Positions 1-8,127 of a stretch of DNA of 64,000 nucleotides are shown piece after piece (within the stretch, counting starts at the first letter, position 1; the number at the start of each line of letters is the position of its first letter). The DNA lies in NCBI GenBank assembly GCA_004213555.1, contig SHAP01000001.1, positions 124,001-188,000 on the forward strand, in the 5' to 3' direction. Made by a program: the position numbers and the translations under genes. Source of the stretch: Phycisphaeraceae bacterium (GTDB taxonomy: Bacteria > Planctomycetota > Phycisphaerae > Phycisphaerales > SM1A02). The notes under the pieces are model-generated. The model worked only from the letters and a program-made list of their open reading frames with translations. It was not told the DNA's origin and searched no databases.

Positions 1-228
1 GATCACGCCACCCAATCCAGGGTAGAGCACAGCTTGTTGGTCGACCGTGCCCGCCGGGATGCCTTGATTTTGCTCGCTGACGGGACCGCTGAACAAAATC
101 TCAGCCAAGAACTCAAAGCTCAAGATCACTCCACCGAGGTGGTCACCGATGCCATCCAACATCTCCACGCCGACGGCTGGCTCACCTCGCCCTTACACGA
201 TGGTCTGGATTCTGATCCAGATTCATGA
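1..228 (+). CDS. C-terminal end of an unidentified protein (truncated by window edge)
   Basis: The reading frame is open from the first base to a TGA at 226-228, so only the last 75 residues are visible. They are hydrophilic and predicted mostly helical, with the pattern of a small three-helix or winged-helix-like end (ALILLADGTAEQNLSQELKA, then a helix ending HLHADGWL) and an acidic tail. The pattern recalls the three-helix repeats of RecX, but too little is visible to name it. A rhodanese gene follows 75 bases later on the same strand. The real start lies outside the window. Confidence 0.55.
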   Translation, partial: DHATQSRVEHSLLVDRARRDALILLADGTAEQNLSQELKAQDHSTEVVTDAIQHLHADGWLTSPLHDGLDSDPDS

Positions 229-303
229 ATCTCAGAATTCTTCTTTCGCTTGTGTTTGCCAGACTGATCGAAAGTGCACAAATTCTCACTCGGAGCCATG
301 CCC

Positions 304-627
304 ATGACCTTGCCTCTTGAAATAAATCTTGCCGCCTTCGACACCATCGAAAATGCCATGTTGGTGGACTGTCGAACCCCCGAAGAACGGCTTGAGGCCG
401 CGATCCCCGATCAGGCGTTCGTTCCCATGGATGAAGCCAGCGCACGGATTGAAGATTTCAAATCATGGGAAGACCAAGGCACCGTGGTGATCTATTGCCG
501 CTCAGGACGGCGGTCGTTGAACCTGACGGTGGCCCTCCGCGAGGCCGGGGTTGAAAACGTATGCAGTTTGGCCGGTGGAATTCAGGCGTGGATCAGTGAG
601 GGCCGAGAGGTCCATCCAAAATCCTAA
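304..627 (+). CDS. Rhodanese-like domain protein
   Basis: A 107-residue single rhodanese domain. The active-site loop is CRSGRRS with the catalytic cysteine at residue 65. An earlier VDCRTPEE (about 21-28) is the usual rhodanese strand and loop, and LAGGIQAW (89-96) is the typical last motif. Such proteins move sulfur as a cysteine persulfide or act as small sulfur carriers in the cytoplasm; the substrate is not visible. The ATG at 304 is preferred because a GGAG lies 8 bases upstream. ATG 298 and GTG 274 are also in frame. The stop overlaps the cdsA start (TAATG), so the two are translationally linked. Confidence 0.85.
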   Translation: MTLPLEINLAAFDTIENAMLVDCRTPEERLEAAIPDQAFVPMDEASARIEDFKSWEDQGTVVIYCRSGRRSLNLTVALREAGVENVCSLAGGIQAWISEGREVHPKS

Positions 628-1484
628 TGGCCCCCAACATCAAAAAACGCATGCTGGTGGGGACCCCAATGTTCGTGGCATTGATCGGTCTCTTTCTGCT
701 TGATTCCGTCGCCGCCAAATATGGTCTTGGGGGACTGCCCCTACTGGTTCTGGGGTGGGTCTTGATCAGCATCGGAGGGTACGAGGCAGCACAACTTCTT
801 CGATCGAGTGGGCTGGCCGCCGATCGATTCTTGATTCCCATCGGCGCGGCACTTTTTATGACGGCCATGCTCGCCGTGCATGCCCGGTACACAAGCTTGA
901 TGGTTCTGAGCATCTTTGGCGTAGGTTTTCCAGCAGTGGCCATGATCCGACCGGTCCTTGAAGGAGATTTGGGGAAAGCAACCGCCACGGCAGCCGCCTC
1001 CACGGGCATCGCCGTGTATTTGGGCGCTGGCTTGGGCAGCATTTTTGCCCTCCAACAGGATGCCGGGGCACTGGTTGCATTGATGGCGGTTTTGGCCATC
1101 AAGAGTTGTGATATCGGAGCATATTTCTCGGGCCATTGGTTTGGCCGAACTCCGCTTGCACCATCGGTCAGCCCAGCCAAAACCGTGGAAGGGCTCCTTG
1201 GGGGCATGCTTTTTTCGGCGGTGGTGCTGATTCTCGCAGGCGAGGCCGATCTGATCATGGCTTCCCGACCACAACTCTTGCTGGTGGGCATGCTCTTGGG
1301 CGTATTAGGGCAAATTGGTGATCTGGCGGAAAGTGTTTGGAAGCGTGCCGCAGGTGCCAAGGATTCTGGCAGTGGACTCCCTGGGATTGGAGGCGTGCTT
1401 GATGTTTTGGATTCTCCAATGTTTGCTGGTCCATTTGCATGGTGGATGATGAGAGGATTCGGCATCGCGGACGGGATCGGCTAG
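627..1484 (+). CDS. cdsA: Phosphatidate cytidylyltransferase
   Basis: Makes CDP-diacylglycerol from phosphatidic acid and CTP at the inner membrane, the entry point to bacterial phospholipids. The 285-residue protein is mostly transmembrane helices. The family signature appears near the C-terminus at about residues 236-261: SVWKR, then KD four residues later, then a GG...D stretch. The usual HGG...DR is here IGG...DV, so His and Arg of the consensus are replaced while Lys, Arg, Lys and Asp are kept. KTVEGLLGG (about 190) is also typical. It overlaps the rhodanese stop by one base. Confidence 0.93.
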   Translation: MAPNIKKRMLVGTPMFVALIGLFLLDSVAAKYGLGGLPLLVLGWVLISIGGYEAAQLLRSSGLAADRFLIPIGAALFMTAMLAVHARYTSLMVLSIFGVGFPAVAMIRPVLEGDLGKATATAAASTGIAVYLGAGLGSIFALQQDAGALVALMAVLAIKSCDIGAYFSGHWFGRTPLAPSVSPAKTVEGLLGGMLFSAVVLILAGEADLIMASRPQLLLVGMLLGVLGQIGDLAESVWKRAAGAKDSGSGLPGIGGVLDVLDSPMFAGPFAWWMMRGFGIADGIG

Positions 1485-1540
1485 ACTCAGACATCCGTCC
1501 AACGACTTTTGAATCACCACTATCGGAGATCTGAGCTGCA

Positions 1541-2338
1541 ATGAGCTTGATGGAACGCCTAGAACGCTTGAACCTGGTCGACGGACAACTCCGAGGACTC
1601 TCGGTTCGGGTAGAGAAAGCCACGTCTTTCCACCGAGCTCAAACCAAGCAACTTGATCTCGAAAAAAAGCGAGCCGAAGAAGCCAAGGCCAACCTTTTGC
1701 AAGTGAAAGCAGCCTATGGCGTTGTGGAGACGGAAGCGAAGGCTCTTGACGAGCAAATCGAGACCGCTCGCGAACGCATGGACACCTCGGCCACCGCGAA
1801 GGAATACAACGCCCTGCTGGTTGAGCTCAATACTGTCAAAAACGAACGATCCAAACTGGACGAGACGATGGTCCAGCAACTCAACGAAGTCGAGCGACTG
1901 GAAGCCCTTTTGACCGAGTCCGAAGCGTCTGCTGAAGAAAGGGAGTCCGTGGTGGCCACAGCGGCCCAAGAGGTCACAGAGCGCGAAGCAGAGATCGCCG
2001 AGCGGGTCTCTGAACTCCAAACCGAACGCCATCAAGCCGCAGCCGACATCCCCCCCGATGTACTTGATCTGTACGACACCCTGACCAAACAACTCGACGG
2101 GGAGGCGACCGCCCAAGTCGAAATTGAAAGCTTTCGGCACAAAGAATTTTCGTGCAGTGCTTGCAGCATGCAGATTCCTTTTGCCATCGTCTCCAACCTT
2201 TACTCAGGACTGGGTCGAGTGCAACAGTGCACCAACTGCCGGTGCATCATGCTTTTGGGAGAAGAAGTTCGAAACGAATTGGACAAAGATTCCAAAAAGA
2301 ACGTCAAGCGGCGCGAAAAAGCAGCGCGCGAAGGCTGA
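1541..2338 (+). CDS. Coiled-coil protein with C4 zinc ribbon (DUF164 family)
   Basis: The first 185 residues form a long antiparallel-type coiled coil rich in Glu, Lys, Arg and Ala. The C-terminal third holds a zinc ribbon with CxxC pairs at about residues 205/208 and 230/233 (CSAC and CTNC), followed by a basic tail. This arrangement is typical of the DUF164/zf-RING_7 family, whose members are thought to be nucleic-acid-binding or to act in cell-envelope processes; the role is not settled. It stands alone between cdsA and the convergent nrdR. Start ATG is preceded by GGAG about 12 bases upstream. Confidence 0.87.
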   Translation: MSLMERLERLNLVDGQLRGLSVRVEKATSFHRAQTKQLDLEKKRAEEAKANLLQVKAAYGVVETEAKALDEQIETARERMDTSATAKEYNALLVELNTVKNERSKLDETMVQQLNEVERLEALLTESEASAEERESVVATAAQEVTEREAEIAERVSELQTERHQAAADIPPDVLDLYDTLTKQLDGEATAQVEIESFRHKEFSCSACSMQIPFAIVSNLYSGLGRVQQCTNCRCIMLLGEEVRNELDKDSKKNVKRREKAAREG

Positions 2339-2361
2339 TGACCTCCAAAGAGGATCGTTCG

Positions 2362-2844
2362 CTAGAACAAATCTGATTCGCCAGCCGGCGGCGACCGATT
2401 TGCCTCCGCCTGAGCAGCATCCATCAAGTCACTGATGGTGGCGTGATCTTCATAGACGCTGACAAAACGAACGTACACCACCTGATCAAGCTCCCTGAGG
2501 CCCTCCGCGACACGGCGTCCAATCTCAGAAGATTCAACTTCACTTTGGAACTCCTCTTCGACGGCACGGACCACCCGCTCGACCAATTCCTGACGATCGA
2601 TTTCAGGGACTGGTCTCTTCCCACAGGCTATGTCGATGCCCTGCAAAATTTTGCTTGAGTCAAAAGCTTCTCGAGAACCGGATCGCTTCACCACACGCAA
2701 GGCACGGGCCCGTTCGGTCCGTTCCATGGTTGACCATTTGTGACCGCAACTCAAACATTTCCGACGACGCTTGATGGCCGACCCCTTGTCCGCTTTTCGG
2801 GAGTCAAACACTTCGCTCTTGGCACCACATCGAGGACAGTCCAC
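2362..2844 (-). CDS. nrdR: Transcriptional repressor NrdR
   Basis: A 160-residue protein with the two NrdR parts: an N-terminal zinc ribbon (C3, C6, C30, C33; MDCPRCG and CLSCGHKW) that binds DNA, and an ATP-cone (about 50-135, including VVKRSGSREAFD) that senses ATP/dATP. NrdR represses ribonucleotide reductase genes when dATP is high. Translation starts at GTG; the family normally begins with the first zinc cysteines at residues 3-6, which supports this start. It is divergent from thrS with 60 bases between starts. I saw no clear pair of NrdR boxes in that gap, so local autoregulation is not supported. Confidence 0.95.
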   Translation of the reverse strand: MDCPRCGAKSEVFDSRKADKGSAIKRRRKCLSCGHKWSTMERTERARALRVVKRSGSREAFDSSKILQGIDIACGKRPVPEIDRQELVERVVRAVEEEFQSEVESSEIGRRVAEGLRELDQVVYVRFVSVYEDHATISDLMDAAQAEANRSPPAGESDLF

Positions 2845-2904
2845 AACACTATTCGACGCGGAGAATGGCCCAACGTCAAGTGTTCCCCCTTAGGATATGG
2901 ATCT

Positions 2905-4995
2905 ATGCCTGTTTTGACGCTTCCAGATGGTTCCACCCGCTCTTTCGACGGTCCCGTGACTGGGGCCAACTTGGCCGCCGACATTGGGGCCGGGCTGGCC
3001 AAAGCAGCTTTGGCCATCACCGTTGATGGTGAAACCCGCGATCTGGAGTACCTCATCGAAACCGACGCCTTGGTGAGCATTCTGACCGAACCACGCAAAA
3101 ACACCGAACCTGACCCCGCGTCCCTCGAACTGCTGCGACACTCCACCGCGCACGTGATGGCCGAAGCGATCCAACGTGTGATTCCCGAAGCGATGTTGGT
3201 GTACGGCCCCCCTTTGGCCGAAGGGTTCTACTACGACATCGCATTTCCTGAAGAACGCCCCCTTCGTGAAGGAGACTTTGAAGCCATTGAAGAAGAGATG
3301 GCCAAGATCGTTGCGGAAGACCGTCCGTTTACCCGCTACGAACTAAGCCATGACGACGGATTGGAAAAGCTTCAATCTGAGGGGAGCAAATTTAAAATCG
3401 ACAACGCCCAGCGTGCGCTTGATGCCGGATCATCCAGCCTCTCCTGGTACGCCACTGGAACCCCGGGAGAACACTGGGAAGATCTTTGTCGCGGGCCCCA
3501 CTTGCCTTCGACAGGACGCATTGGAGCCTTCAAAATCATGTCCTTGGCCAGCAGTTACTGGCATGGAGATGCTGACTCGGACCGGCTCACTCGTGTTTAT
3601 GGCACAGCTTTTTTCCGAAAAGAACAACTTCAGGCGCATTTGAAGACAAGAGAAGAAGCCAAGGCACGCGACCACCGTGTCTTGGGGAAAAAGTTGGGCC
3701 TGTTCCACCTCGATGAAACGGTGGGCAGCGGGCTGGTTTTGTGGACTCCCAATGGAGCCACCCTGCGCCAGTGTTTGCAAGATTTCATTACCGAAGAACT
3801 GGACCAGCAAGGGTATCGGCAGGTCTTTACCCCGCATATTGGCAAGCTCGACTTGTACCGGACATCTGGGCATTTCCCGTACTACCGCGAGAGTCAATTC
3901 CCGCCAATTTTGGACAATGAATTGATGGGCGATTTGGCTCAAAGCAGCGGCAATGCTGCTGATTTCTCCGAACGTTTGGAATCTGGAGAGATCGATGGCT
4001 TCCTCCTGAAGCCAATGAACTGCCCCCACCACATACAAATTTATGCCTGTGAACCGCGTTCCTACCGCGACCTTCCGGTGCGGCTCGCGGAATTCGGGAC
4101 GGTGTACCGCTGGGAACAATCCGGTGAGATCGGTGGCTTGACCAGAGTCCGGGGATTCACCCAAGACGATGGGCACTGCTTCTGCACCGAAGAACAGATC
4201 CCTCAGGAGTTGCAGGGCTGTTTGTCGCTGGTCCGGACAATCTTCGAAACGTTGGGCATGACGGATTTCCGAGTGCGGGTGGGACTCCGTGACCCCGACT
4301 CCTCGAAATACGTTGGGGAAGCTGATCGATGGGACCGCGCTGAACAAGCTTGCCGCGATGCTGCAGCAACCCTCGGAGTCCCTTTCACCGAAGAAGCTGG
4401 CGAGGCAGCGTTTTACGGTCCCAAGATTGACTTTGTGGTTCGAGATGTCATTGGCCGAGAATGGCAGCTTGGTACGGTGCAAGTGGATTACAGCTTGCCC
4501 GAGCGATTCGACTTGTCATACATCGGTGCTGACAACAAACCCCACCGGCCGGTCATGATCCACCGGGCACCATTTGGCTCAATGGAAAGATTTTGTGGCC
4601 TGTTGATCGAACACTTTGCCGGAGCATTTCCAACATGGCTCGCTCCCGAACAAGTCCGGGTCCTCCCAATCAGCGACAAGAGTGCCGAGTACGCCGCACG
4701 CGTTCAGGCAGATCTGCGAGCATTCCGGCTGAGATCTCGGCTGGATGATTCAGCCGATCGGGTGCAAAACAGAATTCGTTTGGCCGCCGAAGACCGCATT
4801 CCTTGGACATTGGTGGTCGGGCCCCGAGATGAGGAAAACGACACGGTCAGCGTGCGGATGCGGGGCATCCCGAAGGACCTTGGATGTGTCCCACGCGAGC
4901 AGTTCGTCCGGGCCTTGCACGAGGAATCCACAACCAGGGGCCAGCATTCGGTCGCCGCCCAATTCTTTCCAGAAGCGTCTGAAGAATCACCTTGA
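2905..4995 (+). CDS. thrS: Threonyl-tRNA synthetase
   Basis: A 696-residue class II synthetase that charges tRNA-Thr in the cytoplasm. In order: TGS domain (about 1-60, starting MPVLTLPDGS), N2 editing domain with HxxxH at 79-83 (HSTAHVMAEA) and a conserved CRGPHLP stretch, catalytic core with MNCPHH at 371-376 (zinc Cys373), class II motif 3 (HRAPFGSMERF at 553), and C-terminal anticodon-binding domain. The start at ATG 2905 is chosen because a TGS domain begins there and an AGGA lies 9 bases upstream. The frame stays open to 2740, but that stretch overlaps nrdR and is unlike the family. infC follows after 92 bases. Confidence 0.96.
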   Translation: MPVLTLPDGSTRSFDGPVTGANLAADIGAGLAKAALAITVDGETRDLEYLIETDALVSILTEPRKNTEPDPASLELLRHSTAHVMAEAIQRVIPEAMLVYGPPLAEGFYYDIAFPEERPLREGDFEAIEEEMAKIVAEDRPFTRYELSHDDGLEKLQSEGSKFKIDNAQRALDAGSSSLSWYATGTPGEHWEDLCRGPHLPSTGRIGAFKIMSLASSYWHGDADSDRLTRVYGTAFFRKEQLQAHLKTREEAKARDHRVLGKKLGLFHLDETVGSGLVLWTPNGATLRQCLQDFITEELDQQGYRQVFTPHIGKLDLYRTSGHFPYYRESQFPPILDNELMGDLAQSSGNAADFSERLESGEIDGFLLKPMNCPHHIQIYACEPRSYRDLPVRLAEFGTVYRWEQSGEIGGLTRVRGFTQDDGHCFCTEEQIPQELQGCLSLVRTIFETLGMTDFRVRVGLRDPDSSKYVGEADRWDRAEQACRDAAATLGVPFTEEAGEAAFYGPKIDFVVRDVIGREWQLGTVQVDYSLPERFDLSYIGADNKPHRPVMIHRAPFGSMERFCGLLIEHFAGAFPTWLAPEQVRVLPISDKSAEYAARVQADLRAFRLRSRLDDSADRVQNRIRLAAEDRIPWTLVVGPRDEENDTVSVRMRGIPKDLGCVPREQFVRALHEESTTRGQHSVAAQFFPEASEESP

Positions 4996-5087
4996 ATCTT
5001 GCCGCCCCTCAGTTCCGAGGGTAAAGTTTCCCCGCCAAGACGTGCTGTCGCGTCTGGATCCTTCTGTTCCCCTTTGAGGTATTTACC
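4996..5087 (+). promoter_or_regulatory. thrS-infC intergenic leader with two small hairpins and the infC ribosome binding site
   Basis: This 92-base gap can form two short stems: CCCTC/GAGGG near 5008-5023, and AGACG/CGTCT near 5038-5057. No T-run follows either stem, so a terminator is unlikely. GAGG at 5076-5079 sits 8 bases before an ATC codon at 5088 and is the only good ribosome binding site for infC. Inference: this is the translational control leader of infC. Confidence 0.45.
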
Positions 5088-5756
5088 ATCGCACGTCGAC
5101 TAGTTCGTGGCCCCCATCAACCTGCAAACCGTGGCCCCCGCATGAATGATCAAATTCGGAGGAATCCGATTCGGTTGATCGATGAGCAGGAACAAATGGT
5201 TGGTGTGATTGACACCGCTGAGGCATTGGACAGAGCACGCGAACTGGGACTCGATTTGGTTGAAGTTGCGCCCGACGCCGATCCACCGGTGTGTCGAATT
5301 TTGGATTACGGCAAATTCCGATACGAACAGTCCAAAAAAGAGCGGGCCAACAAGAAAAATTCAAAGACCGCCGAGCTCAAAAGCATTCGCTTGGGTCGAT
5401 CTCTCAAAATTGGTCAAAACGACATCGAGATTCGAATTCGTCAAACCCAGAAGTTCTTGCTCTTGGGTCATAAAGTGCAAATTGTGCAACGGTTCCGTGG
5501 ACGTGAGGTCACACTGACCGGCAAGGGAATGGAGCGTTTGGCCGATATTGCAGATCGTCTCGCCCCGTTGTCCAAGATCGAAGCACCACCTCGACGCAAC
5601 GGCAGAGAACTCGCCATGGTCTTGGCCCCCGACAAGGTCAAGATTGAAAAATGGAAAGCAGAAAATGCTGAGTTGGCCAAAGCTGCGGAAGAAGCTCCCG
5701 AGATCGAAGAAGACCAAAACGACGTCGAAGAGGATGAGGGCACCGACTCCGAGTGA
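5088..5756 (+). CDS. infC: Translation initiation factor IF-3, probable AUC start
   Basis: IF-3 binds the 30S subunit, blocks premature 50S joining and proofreads the start codon. The N-domain (MNDQIR...DLVEVAP...PVCRILDYGKFRYEQSK), the Lys-rich linker and the C-domain (KIGQNDIEIRIRQTQKFL, GREVTLTGKGMERL) are clear, followed by an acidic tail. The first ATG is at 5142, but the upstream frame encodes a sensible extension (ARRLVRGPHQPANRGPR) that starts at ATC 5088, 8 bases after GAGG. infC is known in many bacteria for AUU, AUC or other rare starts, which let IF-3 repress its own synthesis. With this start it has 222 residues. rpmI and rplT, the usual next genes, are absent here. Confidence 0.93.
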   Translation: MARRLVRGPHQPANRGPRMNDQIRRNPIRLIDEQEQMVGVIDTAEALDRARELGLDLVEVAPDADPPVCRILDYGKFRYEQSKKERANKKNSKTAELKSIRLGRSLKIGQNDIEIRIRQTQKFLLLGHKVQIVQRFRGREVTLTGKGMERLADIADRLAPLSKIEAPPRRNGRELAMVLAPDKVKIEKWKAENAELAKAAEEAPEIEEDQNDVEEDEGTDSE

Positions 5757-5860
5757 ATCGCTCACTCGGGGGCGGAATTTTTCGAGGCCTGATTTCTCGA
5801 ACGATCATGTTGTTTTCTTTCCGAAACCAAACTCAGGCAGAGCCGAACGATGCCCGCGGT

Positions 5861-7243
5861 TCAAACTTTGGTTGATTCCCAAGCCCGGCTTCGGAAGCGC
5901 AACGCGAAAAGCACCGCGCGAAGCGTCAGCTCCCCCATCAAGGCCCACCACACACCCGCAATACCCATTTCCAGCTTGACCCCAAGCCACCAAGCCAATG
6001 GCAGTCGGACCAAATAACTGCTTCCAGTCGTAATAAACAGACACCATCGCGTATCGCCCACCCCTCGCAGGGCTTGGCGCAGAACCATGGTGATGGCGAA
6101 TGGAATCTGGAAGACCCCAGCGATGAAGAGCAGACGTGGCACTTCTTCCAAGTGAAGAGGGTTGTCGGAAACCAATTTTGTGAGAGGCAGCCCAATCGTC
6201 ATAAAGAGGATGCCGAACGCGCCCATGGCTGCTGCGGTGATCAACACACACAGCCAAACGGCCCGGCGTGCCTGACGCGGATCATTGGCACCGAGATATT
6301 GTCCAGCCAAGGTGCCCGCCGCAGTACCAATCGCAAATCCTGGCAGGAAGGAGAATGCTTCCCATTGCACCGCCACGATGTGCACCCCCTGCAAGCCCTC
6401 CTCCAATCCTCGGCGATGTCCAATGGTGGCAATGAATTGAAGAATAAAAATATTCACCGACCACATCGAGATACCCTCGGCGAACGACGGCAAGCCAATC
6501 TTCACAAAGCGTCGCAGCATCCCTCGATGTTCGTCGCCAATACGGCGGGGCAACCGAAGGTCGGTTGTACCACGCAAGGCAATGATGATCATCAATATGG
6601 CACCGCAGTAATGAGCCGCCGCGGTCCCCCAAGCGATACCAGCCACGCCAAGATCGCCCCATTCAGGGTGGGCCAATCCGGCTGAAACCACCGCATTCAC
6701 GATGTTGAGCACAATCGCCGCCATGGCCGGACGCAGGGTCTCTCCTGCCCCTTGCAAGCTCATCGAAGTGACCATGAAGAGCCCCGCCGCCGGCATGGAC
6801 AACGCGACAATACCGATGTACTGGCGGTAAAAAGTGTGCGCGCTCGGCGACAGTTCCATCAAACGGCTGATTGGGTCTGCCCCCAACCAAAGAATAGACC
6901 CAACCACAGCCCCCCAGATCAAGCTGAATTCCATGGATCGGCGCAATGCCACGCCGGCCTCATCGGCCCGGCCAGCTCCCATTGACCTCGCGATAATGGC
7001 CGATCCTCCGACACCCAAAGCAGCCATGGCGATGCCAATAAACCACCCCACGAATGAACCGATGCCAATGGCATCCAAGGCCGCAAGGACCTGATTTTCA
7101 GGCAAGCGCCCCGCGAGCATTTTGTCCACCATGCCAACCATGGCTTGCAAAAACTGCTGCAAGAGCACGGGCAAGGCCACCACCCTGATCGCACCGAAGG
7201 TCGACAAACCCGCGAGCTTGCCACTGCGAATCCCGGACTTCAC
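5861..7243 (-). CDS. MATE-family multidrug/cation antiporter
   Basis: A 460-residue inner-membrane protein with about 12 hydrophobic helices in two similar halves. The first half begins RVVALPVLLQQFLQAMVGMV, then MAALGVGGSAIIARSMGAGR, the typical MATE pattern; the second half repeats it (LPGFAIGTAAGTLAGQYLGA). Members export drugs or metabolites in exchange for Na+ or H+; the substrate cannot be told. The best start is GTG at 7243, which overlaps the previous stop as GTGA and has GGAG 7 bases upstream. The frame is open to 7291. It is last in a three-gene minus-strand operon with the dehydrogenase-like protein and the HEAT lipoprotein, and converges with infC. Confidence 0.9.
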   Translation of the reverse strand: MKSGIRSGKLAGLSTFGAIRVVALPVLLQQFLQAMVGMVDKMLAGRLPENQVLAALDAIGIGSFVGWFIGIAMAALGVGGSAIIARSMGAGRADEAGVALRRSMEFSLIWGAVVGSILWLGADPISRLMELSPSAHTFYRQYIGIVALSMPAAGLFMVTSMSLQGAGETLRPAMAAIVLNIVNAVVSAGLAHPEWGDLGVAGIAWGTAAAHYCGAILMIIIALRGTTDLRLPRRIGDEHRGMLRRFVKIGLPSFAEGISMWSVNIFILQFIATIGHRRGLEEGLQGVHIVAVQWEAFSFLPGFAIGTAAGTLAGQYLGANDPRQARRAVWLCVLITAAAMGAFGILFMTIGLPLTKLVSDNPLHLEEVPRLLFIAGVFQIPFAITMVLRQALRGVGDTRWCLFITTGSSYLVRLPLAWWLGVKLEMGIAGVWWALMGELTLRAVLFALRFRSRAWESTKV

Positions 7244-8127
7244 TGGGTGGCTCCAATCCGCACCAAGGTCCGAGCGCGGGGTTGATTCCACCAGTGAGCC
7301 ACTTCATTGAGGGCCAAGACCCGTTCAGCAAGTCCGTCAGCGCGAAGAGTCCCTTGAACGAGAGCTTCCAATCCAGAGCGAACCGACGCGGCCGCGGACG
7401 GCAGCACGGTCAATTGCTGCCGAAACAGGCTGAAGAAGTCAGCGGAAATTCGCGGGGGACGCGCCAAAACCAATCGGCCACGCGGACGCAGCAACTGCAA
7501 AAGGTTGGGGACATCCAATGCGCCATCAAGCAGCACCAAAACATCTTGATCACCGTGCTGACCGGCCTCCGACAGCAAACGCGCACGGATGCCCCGCCGC
7601 TCTGCCTCTTTTAAGGTCGATTGACGCTGGCACAACAAACGAAACCTGCTGTCTCGCTGCGATCCGAGTTCTCCGGCCAAAATCGCGGCGGCACTGTCTC
7701 CCACCACACTGACGTAGGGACGATCGCCTGGAACCACAGACCGCATCGCCCCGAGAGCCGTCGCGGCTTCTGAGGACCAAATGGCCACGTCAGGGTCGAT
7801 ATCGCTTGGCAAATCAACCAACAGCTCTTCAGCACACGACTGACGCTCGGCCAACCCTCCCTCATCCTCACCACGGCCCGGGCACCGACGTTGAAGACAC
7901 GCCTCCGGCAAGCCATCGACGCAGCTCGAACAGCCTCGACAAGGCGCGTAGGGATCACTGATCACAAGCCCTCGAGATTCGTGCTGGGCGACAAAAACAC
8001 CACCCGGGGTCCGACCTTCTGTAGAGGCATCTGGCATCGGAAGAAGGCATCGAATGGGCTGGATGTTTGCACTTGGGATCGATGGCTCGACTTCGAGCCC
8101 ACCGTGACGACGGACCAGCCGGGTCAT
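7240..8127 (-). CDS. Zinc-type alcohol dehydrogenase (MDR)-like protein, shortened N-terminus
   Basis: The 295-residue protein resembles medium-chain dehydrogenases. It has a HE pair followed by an SRG-L-V strand (about 49-55), a structural-zinc-like run CRGCSSC...C (about 63-77), the usual LPSDIDPDVAIWSSEAATALGA region, a Rossmann-like strand (YVSVVGDSAAAILAGEL) and LLRPRGRLVLARP. The GroES-like N-domain is clearly shorter than the family's usual length, and the nucleotide-binding glycines are irregular, so it may not be an active dehydrogenase. Starts and stops overlap both neighbours by 4 bases (ATGA upstream, GTGA downstream). Substrate unknown. Confidence 0.7.
   Translation of the reverse strand: MTRLVRRHGGLEVEPSIPSANIQPIRCLLPMPDASTEGRTPGGVFVAQHESRGLVISDPYAPCRGCSSCVDGLPEACLQRRCPGRGEDEGGLAERQSCAEELLVDLPSDIDPDVAIWSSEAATALGAMRSVVPGDRPYVSVVGDSAAAILAGELGSQRDSRFRLLCQRQSTLKEAERRGIRARLLSEAGQHGDQDVLVLLDGALDVPNLLQLLRPRGRLVLARPPRISADFFSLFRQQLTVLPSAAASVRSGLEALVQGTLRADGLAERVLALNEVAHWWNQPRARTLVRIGATQ

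Noticed and set aside
593-1465. Minus-strand frame of 290 codons antisense to cdsA
   Set aside because: Shadow of a membrane-protein gene; low-complexity Ser/Pro/Ala-rich translation without motifs.
2740-2904. Upstream extension of thrS to ATG 2740
   Set aside because: Would overlap nrdR and add 55 residues unlike any ThrRS; the TGS domain begins at 2905 with a ribosome site.
2845-2904. NrdR boxes between nrdR and thrS
   Set aside because: No pair of sequences like ACACwATATwTnGTGT was found; only a chance ACACTATT at the left end.
3430-4482. Open frame of 350 codons antisense to thrS
   Set aside because: Lies fully inside a well-supported synthetase gene and has no family-like features; typical shadow frame.
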